Below the pieces are notes generated by a model that worked only from the letters and a program-made list of their open reading frames with translations, did no database searches and was not told the origin of the DNA. From Arcuatula senhousia (lineage: Eukaryota; Mollusca; Bivalvia; Mytilida; Mytilidae), in the NCBI GenBank assembly GCA_963971305.1, contig OZ020304.1:22589755-22653754 (forward strand): DNA of 64,000 bases, in the 5' to 3' direction. The position numbers and the translations under genes were made by a program. Positions 11,809 through 22,161 of the stretch are shown here, in pieces; positions within the stretch are counted from its first letter, which is position 1, and each line of letters starts with the position of its first letter.

Positions 11809-12124
11809 ATGTAAAAATAACACAGCTAGCTTACAGTTGTGATTTGAAAATTAAATAGAAAAAAAACCTGATTACCCTTGGCAAAAAAAGATAGAAAAAG
11901 TAAGACATGGTAAAATTAAGTGAAAAGAAAATAAAGCCTCAACCACACTTTATGTCTTACATGTATATCCTTTCCAGTCTTGTAGTCATAATACCAATTA
12001 AAAAAAAACAACCTTAACACCATTATCATAAAAATTCATAGAAAATTTGCATAGAAAATTCAACAACAAATAAGTATACATGTAAGTGTTCAATTCAAAC
12101 AACTGTCTCTTTCAGGTTTTAGAT

Positions 12125-12363
12125 CTATCCTTCCATAGCAGCAGTGGCAGTTTCTTCATAAGGGGTGAAAGGTGTGGGGTCGATGCCACTATCAGTAATA
12201 ACCACATCCTCTATGGGTTGGTCAGCTGAGTTGGTGGCAGTATTCTCAATCTTCCTGACAACATCCATGCCCTGTATGACTTTACCAAAAACAACATGGC
12301 CACCATCTAACCAAGGGGTTATTACTGTAGTGATGAAAAACTGGGATCCATTGGTGTCTTTAC
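12125..12363 (-). CDS. Cyclophilin exon 4 and stop
   Basis: A 239-bp exon running from [12 protein letters not shown] through [10 protein letters not shown] to the TAG at 12127-12125. It contains the conserved Phe, Trp and His of the active site and the gene's C-terminus. No clear AATAAA follows within the next 200 bp on the minus strand; an ACATAAA near 11947-11953 is the best candidate. Confidence 0.92.
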
Positions 12364-15300
12364 CTATGAATGAAAGAATAACAGATTGAAAGCTTTGTTC
12401 AACAAACACTGTAGAATTATTTTCATGAACCAAGCAAACCAATGAATTTAATTTCAAACATGCAGGAAATTCAAAATAGTTTAAAGAACCATTAACTCAT
12501 AAATCAACAAATACATATCATAGTCCATCCTATGAAAATCTGCCAAAGTCAAAAATGGACAGATTTCTTAACAGAGAAAGTAGATGAGCAGCAAACCTGA
12601 AATCAAATACCATCAGATGCTACATACCAAATATCAATAGGCTATAATGAGTGGTTGCTCAGAAACTTGTAACTGTTTTTTTTCCTTCACCCACCAGCCA
12701 AATTTGATGCCAATGATTTGTAAGTTCTGCTTTATAAAAAAGTTACTGACTGTTTATGTCCTGCAAGTTTTGTTTACTTAGAACGTATCTTTTTCTGTGC
12801 ATCTTTTTATTATACACATGTATCTTTTATTTTTTCTCCTGAAGTTTCACTTTTATGGTGATTGTCACCGTACAAATGTAAATATATTATATATCAACTA
12901 CATGTACATGTACTTGCTTACCTGAGTTAGCCATGCTCAACCATCCTGATCCATAATGTTTCAAGGTAAAGTTCTCATCAGGGAAAGATTTACCGTAAAT
13001 ACTGCTTCCACCATATCCATTACCAGTTTCAAAATCACCACCTGCAAAAAATTTGTTGCGTGTAAACCAAAATGCACATGTGATTTTACTGTAACCCTTC
13101 CTAAGCATTGAATTCATTGGCTTTTTAATTGAGATTTCAAATTAAAAAATTCAATTTACTTGAGTTTTGTGTGTTTTTATGCCCCATGTACAAAAATAGG
13201 GGGCATATGTAGTGTTTGGGTCTGTTAGTCTGTCTGGCCCAAGTGTTGTGAGATGGGGTATTATGTCTTTTAGATATATTCTTGTTTGTATTCTTTTTTT
13301 TTTAAGTGTCTTGGTCTTAAGTGTCTCTTAGGGTTGTCTTTGTTTTTAATTTAAAACTCTGCAATGGATAAAATGCAGGCTTCAAAATTGACTGTTGGTC
13401 CCATCTTTTTTCTATAACCTTACCCATGTTATGTAAATGAATAATTAGGAACAATTGACCCCAAGTGTTTGCTTCAGTTTAAATGAACTAAGACTACATC
13501 TACCTTGTATCATGAAATCTTTGATGACTCTGTGGAATTTGCTTCCCTTGTATCCTGATGTGCCAGTGCGGGTGGCTAATGTGGCAAAGTTTTCAGCTGT
13601 CTTGTTTACTGTGTCCCCGAACAAACCAATTACAATCCTCCCAGCTGGTTTATTTCCAATGGAAATATCAAAGAATACTTTCTTTGTCACAAGAAGAGGA
13701 CCTGCCTGAAATTTAATAATACATTAGTCATGCCATCTATCATAGCTTAACAATTTCAAAAATCTTCTCCTCTTAAACTACTGAACAGAATTCGGTATGA
13801 TTGATCCTTAGTATACATGACGTACCTTGCACAAAAAATTGTTTAATTTTTGGTTCACCAAACAACATAGTCACTGTTACATTTGCTAAAAATAACTTTA
13901 TATAAAAAGCTTCCCCGAGCGCACCATGATACGACCGCAACATGTCGAACCCTGTACGTTTTAGGCCAAATATATGGATAGTCAATTGCCCTTACACATG
14001 CAGCCCATGGTGGACTGACCGAGTTTTTTGACACATGCAGCCTTTGGTGGACTTTCCTCCAAAATTTTACAAGGAATTATTTTTTTTACAGCAGATCAAA
14101 AATAAATTACAGTTTAACAAAAATATTTACCAATTTCGCCCATAATCAATGATATATATGCTATCTTTCACTTTTGCCCATTTTGGAACCTAGTGGCAAC
14201 AAGGAGGAGCAGAGAGTCACAATATCTTAAGTTATCGTGGTGCCACTCTCAGATAAAGGACAAGTGGACAATGCAGGCGCAGATAAGGATGACAGCATTA
14301 TACGTCCACATTTTTTTGTGGTCGTATGATAAACAAGAGGCTCCCAGGAGTCTGAATCGCTCACCTGGTCTTGATGTCGACCCTATAAAGACTTTTGTAG
14401 AGCTTAATGAGCTGACAAGCAACAGCTTTTCTCTATCTACATTGTACTATAGTTTTCATTCTGTAAAGCCAATACATGAAATAACGTTTTTCATGTTTGG
14501 GGCCTATGGAATGAACTATAATAGATAGAGAAAAGCTGTTTCAACAAAATGAAACTATAGTAAATGGAGAAAAGCAACAGCTTTTCTCTATCTACTATAG
14601 TTTCATTTTGTAGGCCCCAAACATGAAAACATTATTTTAGGGGCCATTACCCCTATAAGGGGTCATCAGACGACTTCAATCCTATGGAGACTTTTGTAGA
14701 GCTAAATGAGCTGAATATTTAAGCAAGCAACAGCTTCTCTCTATCTGCTACAGCTTTCATTCCATAGGCCAAAAACATGAAAAAAATGTTATTTTAGGGG
14801 CCATAACTCCTATAAGGGGTCATCTGACAACTTCAACCCTATGGAGTCATTTGTAGAGCTAAATGAGCTGAACATTTAAGCAAGCAACAGTTTCTCTCTA
14901 CCTGCAATAGTTTTTATTCCATTGGCTGAAAACATGAACAAAACATTATTTTAGGGGATGTAACTCCTATAATAAGGGGTCATAATGACTCATTTGACAA
15001 CTTCAACCCTACGGATACTTTTGTAGAGCTAAATAAGCTGAACATTTAAGCAAGCAACAACTTTTCTCTATCTGCAATAGTTTTCATACAATAGGACAAA
15101 AACATGAAAAAACGCTATTTTTCACCTTTAAGGGGCTGAAACCCCTATAAAGGGTCATCTGACAACTTGGACCAAATGGAGACTTTTGTAGAACTTATGA
15201 TGCTGAAGCAGCAGGGTGGCATCAGATTTCATCTATCTCTTATACTTTTTGATTTACAAGCCAAAAACAGTAGTCTGACCCCCTGGTCTATTTTTAGCAA

Positions 15301-15524
15301 CGGCGGCCATGTTCTAGACGAATCAAAAATTCCCACATCAGTTCTGTGGGGGATATTCTAAAGTACCACCAGACCAAATTTGGTTTGAATCTGTGCAGCC
15401 GTTTCAGAGGAGAAGAAGTTTTGGAGAATAATCAGCATGATAAAGTGTTTACTTTCACAAGCTTACTTACGATTGAGAATGTGCACATTGACAGCAATGA
15501 GACAGCAAGAATTAACATCTTCAT
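12125..15524 (-). CDS. Secreted cyclophilin-type peptidyl-prolyl cis-trans isomerase, complete, four exons
   Basis: Joined minus exons 15471-15524, 13504-13705, 12922-13041 and 12125-12363 give 204 residues and a TAG stop. All borders are GT-AG and in phase. Residues 1-18 form a short hydrophobic signal peptide ([12 protein letters not shown]..). The cyclophilin fold covers about residues 25-190. Catalytic-site residues expected for active cyclophilins are visible: Arg77, Phe82, Gln85, Asn124, Phe135, Trp143 and His148. The protein should catalyse proline isomerisation in the secretory pathway, as cyclophilin B does. The C-terminus (..TATAAMEG) lacks a clear ER-retention tail, so it may be secreted. 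The start is the first ATG of a small exon whose end matches the next exon in phase 0. Assignment to the cyclophilin B group rather than another secreted cyclophilin is inference. Confidence 0.93.
12922..13041 (-). CDS. Cyclophilin exon 3
   Basis: A 120-bp exon from [12 protein letters not shown] to ..GWLSMANSG, with a TTTTTTGCAG acceptor and a GTAAGC donor, phase 1 to phase 1. It holds the catalytic Asn of the MAN-x-G motif. Confidence 0.92.
13166..13285. mobile_element. Family D-like fragment in cyclophilin intron
   Basis: A stem-loop (ATGCCCCATG..ATAGGGGGCAT) is followed by GTCTGTTAGTCTGTCTGG and ATGTCTTTTAGATATATTCTTGTTT. It matches the fragments at 1297 and 62159 in order. It lies between cyclophilin exons 2 and 3. 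Confidence 0.55.
13504..13705 (-). CDS. Cyclophilin exon 2
   Basis: It starts after an AAATTTCAG acceptor and encodes [15 protein letters not shown] to the ..[12 protein letters not shown] motif. The GTAGATG donor leaves phase 1. It contains catalytic Arg, Phe and Gln. Confidence 0.92.
13899..14330 (+). mobile_element. Family E element, copy 2 (short)
   Basis: The left end (AAAAAGCTTCCCCGAGCGC..ATACGACCGCAACATG) is nearly identical to the 9968 copy. The right hairpin at 14301-14326 is TACGTCCACA..TGTGGTCGTA. The tandem core is mostly deleted. It sits in cyclophilin intron 1. Confidence 0.7.
14333..15425 (+). mobile_element. Family A element, copy 2 (hairpin end lost)
   Basis: It starts CAAGAGGCTCCCAGGAG..CGCTCACCTGG and carries at least four core units (GACTTTTGTAGAGC, CAAGCAACAGC, CCCCTATAAGGGGTCATC). 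The conserved core GCAACGGCGGCCATG..TTTCAGAGGAG is present, but the terminal hairpin is missing. A local inversion at about 14524-14625 places GATAGAGAAAAGC and GCTTTTCTCTATC back to back. Its truncated end is about 46 bp from the cyclophilin signal-peptide exon. Confidence 0.65.
15471..15524 (-). CDS. Cyclophilin exon 1 (signal peptide)
   Basis: This 54-bp exon encodes 18 residues starting with MKM and rich in Leu, Val and Ser. The donor is GTAAGTAAG and the phase is 0. It is too short to stand out as an open frame and was found by searching upstream of the conserved domain for a signal-peptide start with a phase-0 donor. Confidence 0.8.
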
Positions 15525-16338
15525 GTTTTCAAAGAAAATGGAATTTAAGATAGCAGAAAAATAGTGCCACGTCTTTTTGGCAATCTGGCAAAAGACTGGT
15601 TTTCTATTTTATGAATCCCACCCCAGAAACCAGTCCAAAGAGATTGTAAGATTTAAACAATTTCCGAGATAAGCAGAAAAAAATCCGAGTTCTTTATCAG
15701 GGAACTGCAAATCTCTGTTCTATCATTGAGTTATTTAGCCTAGGAAAATGATTAAAAATCTATCTTAGTCTTAACAGGGATGTCCAAAACAAAGTTTTAT
15801 TTAATCCCTGGTCTTAATTAGAAAAATCTGAAAAGTGCCTGTTTCAACTGAGATTAATTAAAACTAATCTTATTTCCAGGTTTCAAATAGCATGTATTTC
15901 TGGAGTTTAGTCTGATGACATATCTTATTGTGTACATGAAAGAATCTCTGATTTTTTTTTATTGCATAATCTATTCAACAAATAAATTTTGCCACTGTAA
16001 CTTATCAACAATCTTTTTTTGCACAATTATTGTGCGCTTGGCCTCCCCAATTCGGTACAACCGAAGCAAGTGATTTGCCGATTAATCAACATTGGCGTTG
16101 TTCATGACGATTGATCATGGTTGGCATTTAGACAGTGGTTCAGTAAGCAAGCTGAACAGATAAGATGACACTATTGACAATTGTTGAGTTGTAAGCTAAT
16201 TGACGGTAATCAAAGATTTGTCATAAATACCCGGGTCAAACAAAATTTGCTTATTTCAACACCATACATCAACTTGCCAAGATCAATTGTTCATTTACTA
16301 GCACTATAAGAAATTCTACTCGCAGAAAAGAAGAAATA
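15525..16338. promoter_or_regulatory. Divergent upstream region of cyclophilin and homeobox genes
   Basis: 815 bp separate the two start codons. Visible motifs nearest the homeobox gene are GATTAATC (16080-16087, homeodomain-type), AGATAAG (16158-16164, GATA-type), an ATCAAAG (16209-16215, TCF/LEF-type) and CATAAATA (16222-16229, weak TATA-like). The motifs are seen directly; function is inference because such short words occur by chance. Confidence 0.35.
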
Positions 16339-17001
16339 ATGAAGTTTACCGAGGAACCTGACCGCATTTCCTTTTCTATAGAGGAACTGTCTAAGAGCAG
16401 CAACCCCCCCGGGAGCAACCCTACCGACCACAAAGATGCAGTTGTATACAAGATAGACCAATTCACGTACAGTAACTACTGTCATCATTTGATGCCGGGA
16501 CTTAGTTATACACCTGCACCCAAGAGATTCATTACCCATCTGGGCCAGAAAAGAAGAAGATATCATAGTGAATCCTCCGATAGTGGATCGCCCGTAAATA
16601 CATCCGGTTCAGATTGTGAACATACTAGAAAAAAGCGAATAAGAACACTCTTCACCAATACACAGATCTACGAACTTGAAAAATACTATGCCGGCAATAA
16701 ATATGTAGCAATGGAAGACCGATCAGTTTTGGCCAAAAAACTTAAACTAGAACATCATCAGATAAAATGGTGGTTTCAGAACAGAAGAAGGAAAGAAAAA
16801 CATGAGATCAGGAGCAGCAGGTACACAGGCGACCGAGATATCATTCTTCAGCGTTTTGTCGGAGTTGGTAGCTCTATAAAGGTACAACAGCAAGGCGACC
16901 AGAAACAGAAGACACCTAAAAGTGAATGTTATAACTCAAGTGACTATGACTCTTCTGCAATGCTTAGTTATTATCTTGAAAAGAAGGACTGCTACTTATG
17001 A
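16339..17001 (+). CDS. Homeodomain transcription factor, intronless, NK-like/Vent-like
   Basis: A single open frame of 220 residues. The homeodomain spans residues 98-157 with Arg5, Phe8, Leu16, Trp48, Phe49, Gln50, Asn51 and Arg53 of the homeodomain numbering all present (..IKWWFQNRRRKEK), so it should bind DNA in the nucleus. Position 47 is Trp, where Ile, Val or Thr is usual. Residues 12-18 (FSIEELS) resemble an eh1 motif, the Groucho co-repressor docking site. The N-terminal MK..FSIEELSKSS layout and helix 3 are reminiscent of Vent/Not-type NK-like proteins, but the sequence is divergent and orthology is not established. The ATG chosen is the first in frame. The C-terminal third is Ser/Tyr/Asp-rich without known domains. 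Confidence 0.88.
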   Translation: MKFTEEPDRISFSIEELSKSSNPPGSNPTDHKDAVVYKIDQFTYSNYCHHLMPGLSYTPAPKRFITHLGQKRRRYHSESSDSGSPVNTSGSDCEHTRKKRIRTLFTNTQIYELEKYYAGNKYVAMEDRSVLAKKLKLEHHQIKWWFQNRRRKEKHEIRSSRYTGDRDIILQRFVGVGSSIKVQQQGDQKQKTPKSECYNSSDYDSSAMLSYYLEKKDCYL

Positions 17002-17135
17002 AGTACATCTACCCTGTTGCAGTCTATTTAAAGACAATTTATTGTGTGCTTGATTTATATTATTTAATTTAAAAATGAATGTGCTTTGATAGCCAATTTG
17101 TTATTAGTATTCTTGTTTGTTATGGATAATTTTTG

Positions 17136-17141
17136 AATAAA
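17136..17141 (+). terminator. Poly(A) signal AATAAA of homeobox gene
   Basis: AATAAA lies 135 bp after the TGA stop at 16999-17001, within an AT-rich 3' untranslated region, the expected distance for a cleavage signal. Confidence 0.65.
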
Positions 17142-17741
17142 AATGTAAATATGAATGACTTTTCTGCTTTAATAAGAGAACTATTACGTTCGTGCATTGA
17201 CTGACACATGTAATAAAGTACAGCCTGTACAAAAAACTAGTATTTCATTAATACACCTGTCGTGTTTTCGGTGGACATTTTTTTTTTTGGTAGAAAAATT
17301 CTCAAATACAACGAGTAACGACAGTCTAACTTCAATACTCATCTATTTGAAATAATGTGTATTTTTAATATTCAATATGTACATGCGTTTTTCTCTAATG
17401 AGGGCATCCGTCATGCTGTCTGCGATCATTTAGGCAAACTCTACAGACCGGTATTTCTTACATGTATATACTCATTTGAGATTTTGAGAGTTTGTTAACA
17501 ATTAAGCGCATGCATTCCTCTCAATATATTTTTGACATATCAAAATATAAAATCTGCACTATATTTTTTTTTAACCTGAGTGCAAAAAACATCACTATTG
17601 GTTAAAAAACGGCTTTAGAATAATTATACATTCATATTAACAGAACGCTGAAAACCAATATTTTAATAACGAAACTAAATTTACATGATGTATGGTCTAT
17701 AATTATTAATTAGTCCAGCAATACATTTATATGGTATTAAT

Positions 17742-17905
17742 AAATGGGTGTTTTTATAATGGCCCTGTTATATATTCAAGGTCTGCAATAATGGCCCCGA
17801 GGTGTTTGTAATGGCCCGAGGCAACGCCGAGGGCCATTACAGACTCCGAGGGCCATTATTGCAGACCGAGAACATATAACAGGGCCATTCTAAAAGCACC
17901 CATTT
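17742..17905. mobile_element. Foldback element with AATGGCCCTG arms
   Basis: AAATGGGTGTTTTTATAATG and GGCCCTGTTATAT on the left are inverted on the right as ATATAACAGGGCCATTCTAAA and CACCCATTT. Further inward GGTCTGCAATAATGGCC pairs with GGCCATTATTGCAGACC exactly. The element is 164 bp with almost no loop. A related motif array is at 20189-20250. Confidence 0.75.
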
Positions 17906-18329
17906 CTTAATACTTTTATTAACCAACTAGAAAATAAACAAATTACACTGAGTGGAGAAGTGAGCTGTAACTCGTAAAACCTTCTTTAGCCCAATATTTC
18001 TTTGAAATGCATGTCTAATAGCTCATGACCATTTTGTTCTAGGCTTTTACTTTGTCGATGCATAAATCACGTACATTTGTCTTAGATTGATAATAGAAAA
18101 TTTTAAAATTTATCATTCACATAATTGAGATCTGCTCGTTTCATTTTTTTGTTTGTTCTTACTATAAAAACTATTTGCAAAATATCTTATTTATTTTAGA
18201 AATTATTGTACAAAGTACAAAATATTTAACTAATAAAACTACAGATCATATGATGTGGTCAAATAATAACAATTTTAGTTATTTAATATTTTTAGGGACA
18301 AAATTTTCAGGGGATGAGTTGAAGTGTAA

Positions 18330-18660
18330 CAGTGTGTTCTTTCCACCAGTGTATTATTTCCTAAGGTTAAGTTACACTAGTGTAAAATTTCCAATGGACT
18401 TTTTGCACTAGTTTATTTCTTCCATACATAGTGTAGATTTTCCACAGTAAAATTTGTATCTTAATTTTGAAAAAAAACACACAATTAAGTGTATAATTTG
18501 TATATGGCATGTAATAATATTTCCTACTCAATTATCTTTATTAAAAGGATACAATATTTACAATGGAAAATCTACTGTGATTTTGAATGGAAAAAATAAA
18601 CTAGTGCAAAAAATCCATAATAAATTTTACACTAGTGAAAGTAAGAAAAAAAATTGTGTA
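18330..18660. repeat. Large imperfect palindrome centred near 18500
   Basis: ACACTAGTGTAAAATTT and TTTTTGCACTAGTTTATTT at 18371-18420 are inverted at 18590-18640 as AAATAAACTAGTGCAAAAA and AAATTTTACACTAGTG. Further pairs GTAGATTTTCCA/TGGAAAATCTAC lie inside. The arms exceed 90 bp with mismatches, and weaker pairing continues to about 18310 and 18690. Sequence with CACTAGAGTAAAATTTCC recurs at 19330. No coding content is supported. Confidence 0.65.
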
Positions 18661-18689
18661 CACTGGAAGTCAGGGCTGAAAAAAATTAA

Positions 18690-20180
18690 AACTAAAGTTA
18701 ATTATCTCAGTCAGGGGTCACACTTTAATAATTTTGATTTCTTGAAATTCTTGTTATATAGCACAAAATACAATAGTGTAAAGTGTCTGTATTTAACACA
18801 TTTTGTACGCTTCTCTTCAAACATAGAATTTTAAAATAAATTTAAATAGTGTTTTATCATTACATTTTTTTTTATTAAATAAGCATTAACCATCTATACT
18901 CGGGATGTAAACATGATAACTATAATATTTATAGGAACAAATACATTACACTAGGTATAACCAATGTATAAAACTATTTCAAATATTCTTACCTGTACTA
19001 GGAATTTTAATTAACATGTTTTTGATATTGATTAATGCCCTTCAATTTCCCAAGAACTATCCTATTATAAATCAATACCTATTTTAGTCCAGCATGTACT
19101 TTAAAAGTCCTTGATACTTCTGTTGCACCACTGTTCAATGACAGTGTTATTTATGAAAAGAATCTTTGTCATTTAAAACTAAAAATTAATCAATTAGCTT
19201 ACCTTGATTTAAACATACAGGTGACATCAATATAAACTTTTGATATTATTTGTCATGTGATGAAAACAAAAATAAAAACAAAACTTACCTGTGTTATTAT
19301 CAGTTTTACACTATTTATGGAATACTGACACTAGAGTAAAATTTCCTAGTGGAAAAACTACCCGCCGGAATAAAAGTACTCTTACAGAAGTACCAAATAA
19401 CAACCCATTTCTTTCCCCAAACAGCAGACAGCAGACATGTAAACATCTTTAAAGTTTGTCAGGGTTTTGCATATTTTCTGTATATCAATATTTTATTCAA
19501 ACTATTGACATCCAGAAGGTTGTTTTAGAAACCTGACAGAAACAGACAGGATCTCAGACTCTGTATATTGGTTTAATTATCTTCAGGTAGGAACCATTTA
19601 CTTTGTTTATTTTTAATTATTTGTGAATTACCAGTGCAGCAAAGTTTTAAGGGACGTTGGTTTAGTTGAGTTTTTAAATAAAACGTATAAAATAAATCTA
19701 AAAACCTTGTTTGATCAAGGTAAAACAAGATAGCCTATTTAAGAAATTATAAAGGAAAGTAAAAGGGTATAAAACATCTAAATGTGAAATGACCATTGAG
19801 TTACATGCAGTATAAGCCATCTACCAGTCAAGGAAATTAGGATTATTTGGGGCAGGACATTTGGTCCTATCCTTGGTCAAGATTCACAGGACCAAAATAA
19901 AATATAGAGGTCCAATAACACAATTTATTGTTTAAATACTGCTAATTTCTATAAGACATTCGGACCTGTGAAAGACACACAAACATCAGACCAAATGAGT
20001 TTTTACAGGCCTCGGGCTGTCGGTCCAGTGCTAATTTCCATGACTGATCTACAACAAAATAAATTAATTCAACGAAAATCAAATGGTAGTTTAACCCTAT
20101 TTCCAATGTGTAACATTTGATACTTTTTTAATTCAAGTTGCTAAAACATCTGAAGTAAAATGATGTCGGCCATCTTGTTT
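18690..20180. other. AT-rich region, no gene seen
   Basis: Scattered ACACTAGT/TAAAATTT motifs, no conserved frame. An inverted pair ATTAACCAACTA (near 17918) and TAGTTGGTTAAT (near 20298) could mark ends of a larger element covering this stretch, but the pair is only about 12 bp. Confidence 0.35.
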
Positions 20181-20188
20181 CAAATCCA

Positions 20189-20250
20189 TAATGGCCCTGT
20201 TTTCTGCCATAATGGCCCTGTCATAATGCCCTGTTTTTTCATAATGGCCC
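20189..20250 (+). repeat. Short array of ATAATGGCCCTGT motif
   Basis: Four copies, the third lacking one base, of CATAATGGCCCTGTT occur within 62 bp. The motif is the terminal sequence of the foldback at 17742-17905, so this is probably a stack of element ends or a decayed nested insertion. Confidence 0.55.
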
Positions 20251-20259
20251 TGTTTGGCA

Positions 20260-21357
20260 TTTCATTAAGTAAGGGCAGATAGACTAATAATCTACTTAGT
20301 TGGTTAATAAAGCCAGATAATAGATCTAGTTGGGCTATTGTGAAATAATACTAAAAAAGAACAGAAATCCTAGGTCTCCCCACCAAGAGAAAAAAATAAT
20401 TAAGTTAGAATAACGCAATGAATGCGTTCTGCAGTCGTCACACATGCACTAGGCAAACGTCAGTTTTTAATAAGTTTGTCGTGCGTTGCAGGTAGTTAGT
20501 CTGACGCTTTGTGGTCGTTCACCGAGATATTATTTGAAACTTTTTACAGCGACTGCCAACGTGTTCCAACGTTTTAGAACATTATTTGAACGTTCGGCAC
20601 ACGTTATAGTGTGACAGGTCCATTACAAAGTCCATTATTACTATATAGAATAGTTTGAAAAACTGTTAAAAGTCAGAAAAAAACCCTCATGTTTTCGACT
20701 AACGCTTTGACAATGATAATTCATTTCCAGTCTCCAAATTTCAAAACGATAGAACAATAAAATGATTAAATATTTCTCATACTAAAATCCCGTTTTAAAG
20801 ACATTCGTTTTCTTTTATTTCGGAAAACTGATAGTTTTCCTCCATCGGACAATTAATCTTACAGTTTATCATTGATGCATTCCGTAAGAGGGAAAAGGCG
20901 GATAAACAAAATGGGACAAAAGGCATAAAAAGCGTATTATAAGAACATGTGTTACTGAAAAGAAAGCAAAAGATCCATCCCATCTGCCTCTAAACTGAAA
21001 GAGATGAAAGATTGCATTTCACAACAAGACATCGTTTAAAAAATCAATTTTCAATTGTCAAATACAAATAAAGACAAATTAATATTGACTTAAACTTTGG
21101 TATTGTTATCTATAGTAATCCCAACGACTGTCTGATTTTTTTTTGGGTTAAATATTTCTTTTTTATGTTGACTAACAAAAATGCAGTAGGATTCTTCATT
21201 GAATAATTAGTGTGTTTGACTCTTTGTGATATTCCTGTTTCATAAGTTTAATTATAAATTTCAGTTTTTGCGAGGCATAATAAGACAAGGAAAGTAAAAA
21301 TAAGTTTTTCTTTCCTCTCCAGAAAATGTGCTTATAATAATCAAAGTTAAGTTCACA
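20260..21357 (+). promoter_or_regulatory. Upstream region of the TSP1-cadherin gene
   Basis: No gene is visible. 20430-20640 is less AT-rich and holds CGTTC/GAACG-type pairs. Just before the start codon, TTTTTCTTTCCTCTCCAG at 21305-21322 is a good splice acceptor, so the start codon may lie in a second exon with the promoter further upstream. No TATA box was recognised. Confidence 0.3.
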
Positions 21358-22161
21358 ATGTCAATAAAAAATCGGATTCTGTTACTAGCTCTAGTAGTTT
21401 CTAGCTTTTTATATATTACCGTCTATAGTGACTGTGTGCCCCAAAATTGTATACCCGGAGAATGGGCGGAGTGGTCGCCTTGCTCCGCATCATGTAATTC
21501 TACGGGAGGATTTCGCCAACGACACCGCGGAATACTTATGGCAGAGTCTTGTGGAGGGACATGTTCAGTTAATAAGGAGGATCAAGAACCTTGTAATAGA
21601 GATGTTTGTTGTCCAGAAGACTGCGCTTACACGGATTGGACAGGCTGGAGGTTCTGTTTTTGTACAAATCAAACCTCTTACTGTGATCTTAAAGGAGAAG
21701 AAAGATTCGTGTGCACCAAAAGCAGAATGAAAATACGAGAAGCTAGTTGTGGGGGCTATTGCGACAACGAGATTTCACGGACAGAGTGCGGTGTTGTGTG
21801 CTGCCAAAAACACTGTATTGTCGGATCATGGGGTTGGTGGGGCCCATGTGATAATGGATGCGAACAAGAAGGTATGCAAGTACGATATCAGAGGATCTTA
21901 CAGGAACCAGCTTGTGGCGGAAAGTCATGTGAAGAGGTTCAGAAAAAAGAAGAACAAGCTTGTAAAGGTGGTTGTTGTCCAGTGGATTGCGTTCTTGGGC
22001 CTTGGGGACAGTGGAATGGATGTAACGCGACATGCGGTGAAGGATTTAAAAGTAGGACAAGATCAGTTCAGTTACCGGACTGTGGAGGTCTAGAATGTCC
22101 TGAGACTCCCGATGCATACCAGTACGAAGAGTGTTTAAAGTATATTAATGTAGATTGTGTG
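21358..22161 (+). CDS. TSP1-cadherin exon 1: signal peptide and TSP1 repeats 1-4
   Basis: 268 residues. Leader MSIKNRILLLALVV.. to about Ser24, then four Cys-rich repeats beginning GEWAEWSPC, YTDWTGWRFC, VGSWGWWGPC and LGPWGQWNGC. Each ends in a CC-x-x-C or VDC linker. Repeat 2 is atypical (FCFC after the tryptophans). NxS/T glycosylation sites occur at Asn47, Asn104 and Asn223. The donor is GTGGTAAGT, phase 0. Four repeats in one exon contrasts with one repeat per exon downstream. Confidence 0.88.

Noticed and set aside
12165..12389. Plus-strand frame opposite cyclophilin exon 4
   Set aside because: Shadow of the conserved minus-strand cyclophilin coding sequence; the minus strand has splice sites, homology and a stop in the right place.
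18454..18834. 126-codon plus frame
   Set aside because: It overlaps the large palindrome, is Lys/Asn/Ile-rich as expected of AT-rich noise, and has no recognisable domain.
21428..22093. Overlapping frames in exon 1 of the TSP1-cadherin gene
   Set aside because: Alternative-frame shadows of the Cys-rich exon; only the 21358 frame has a leader and TSP1 pattern.
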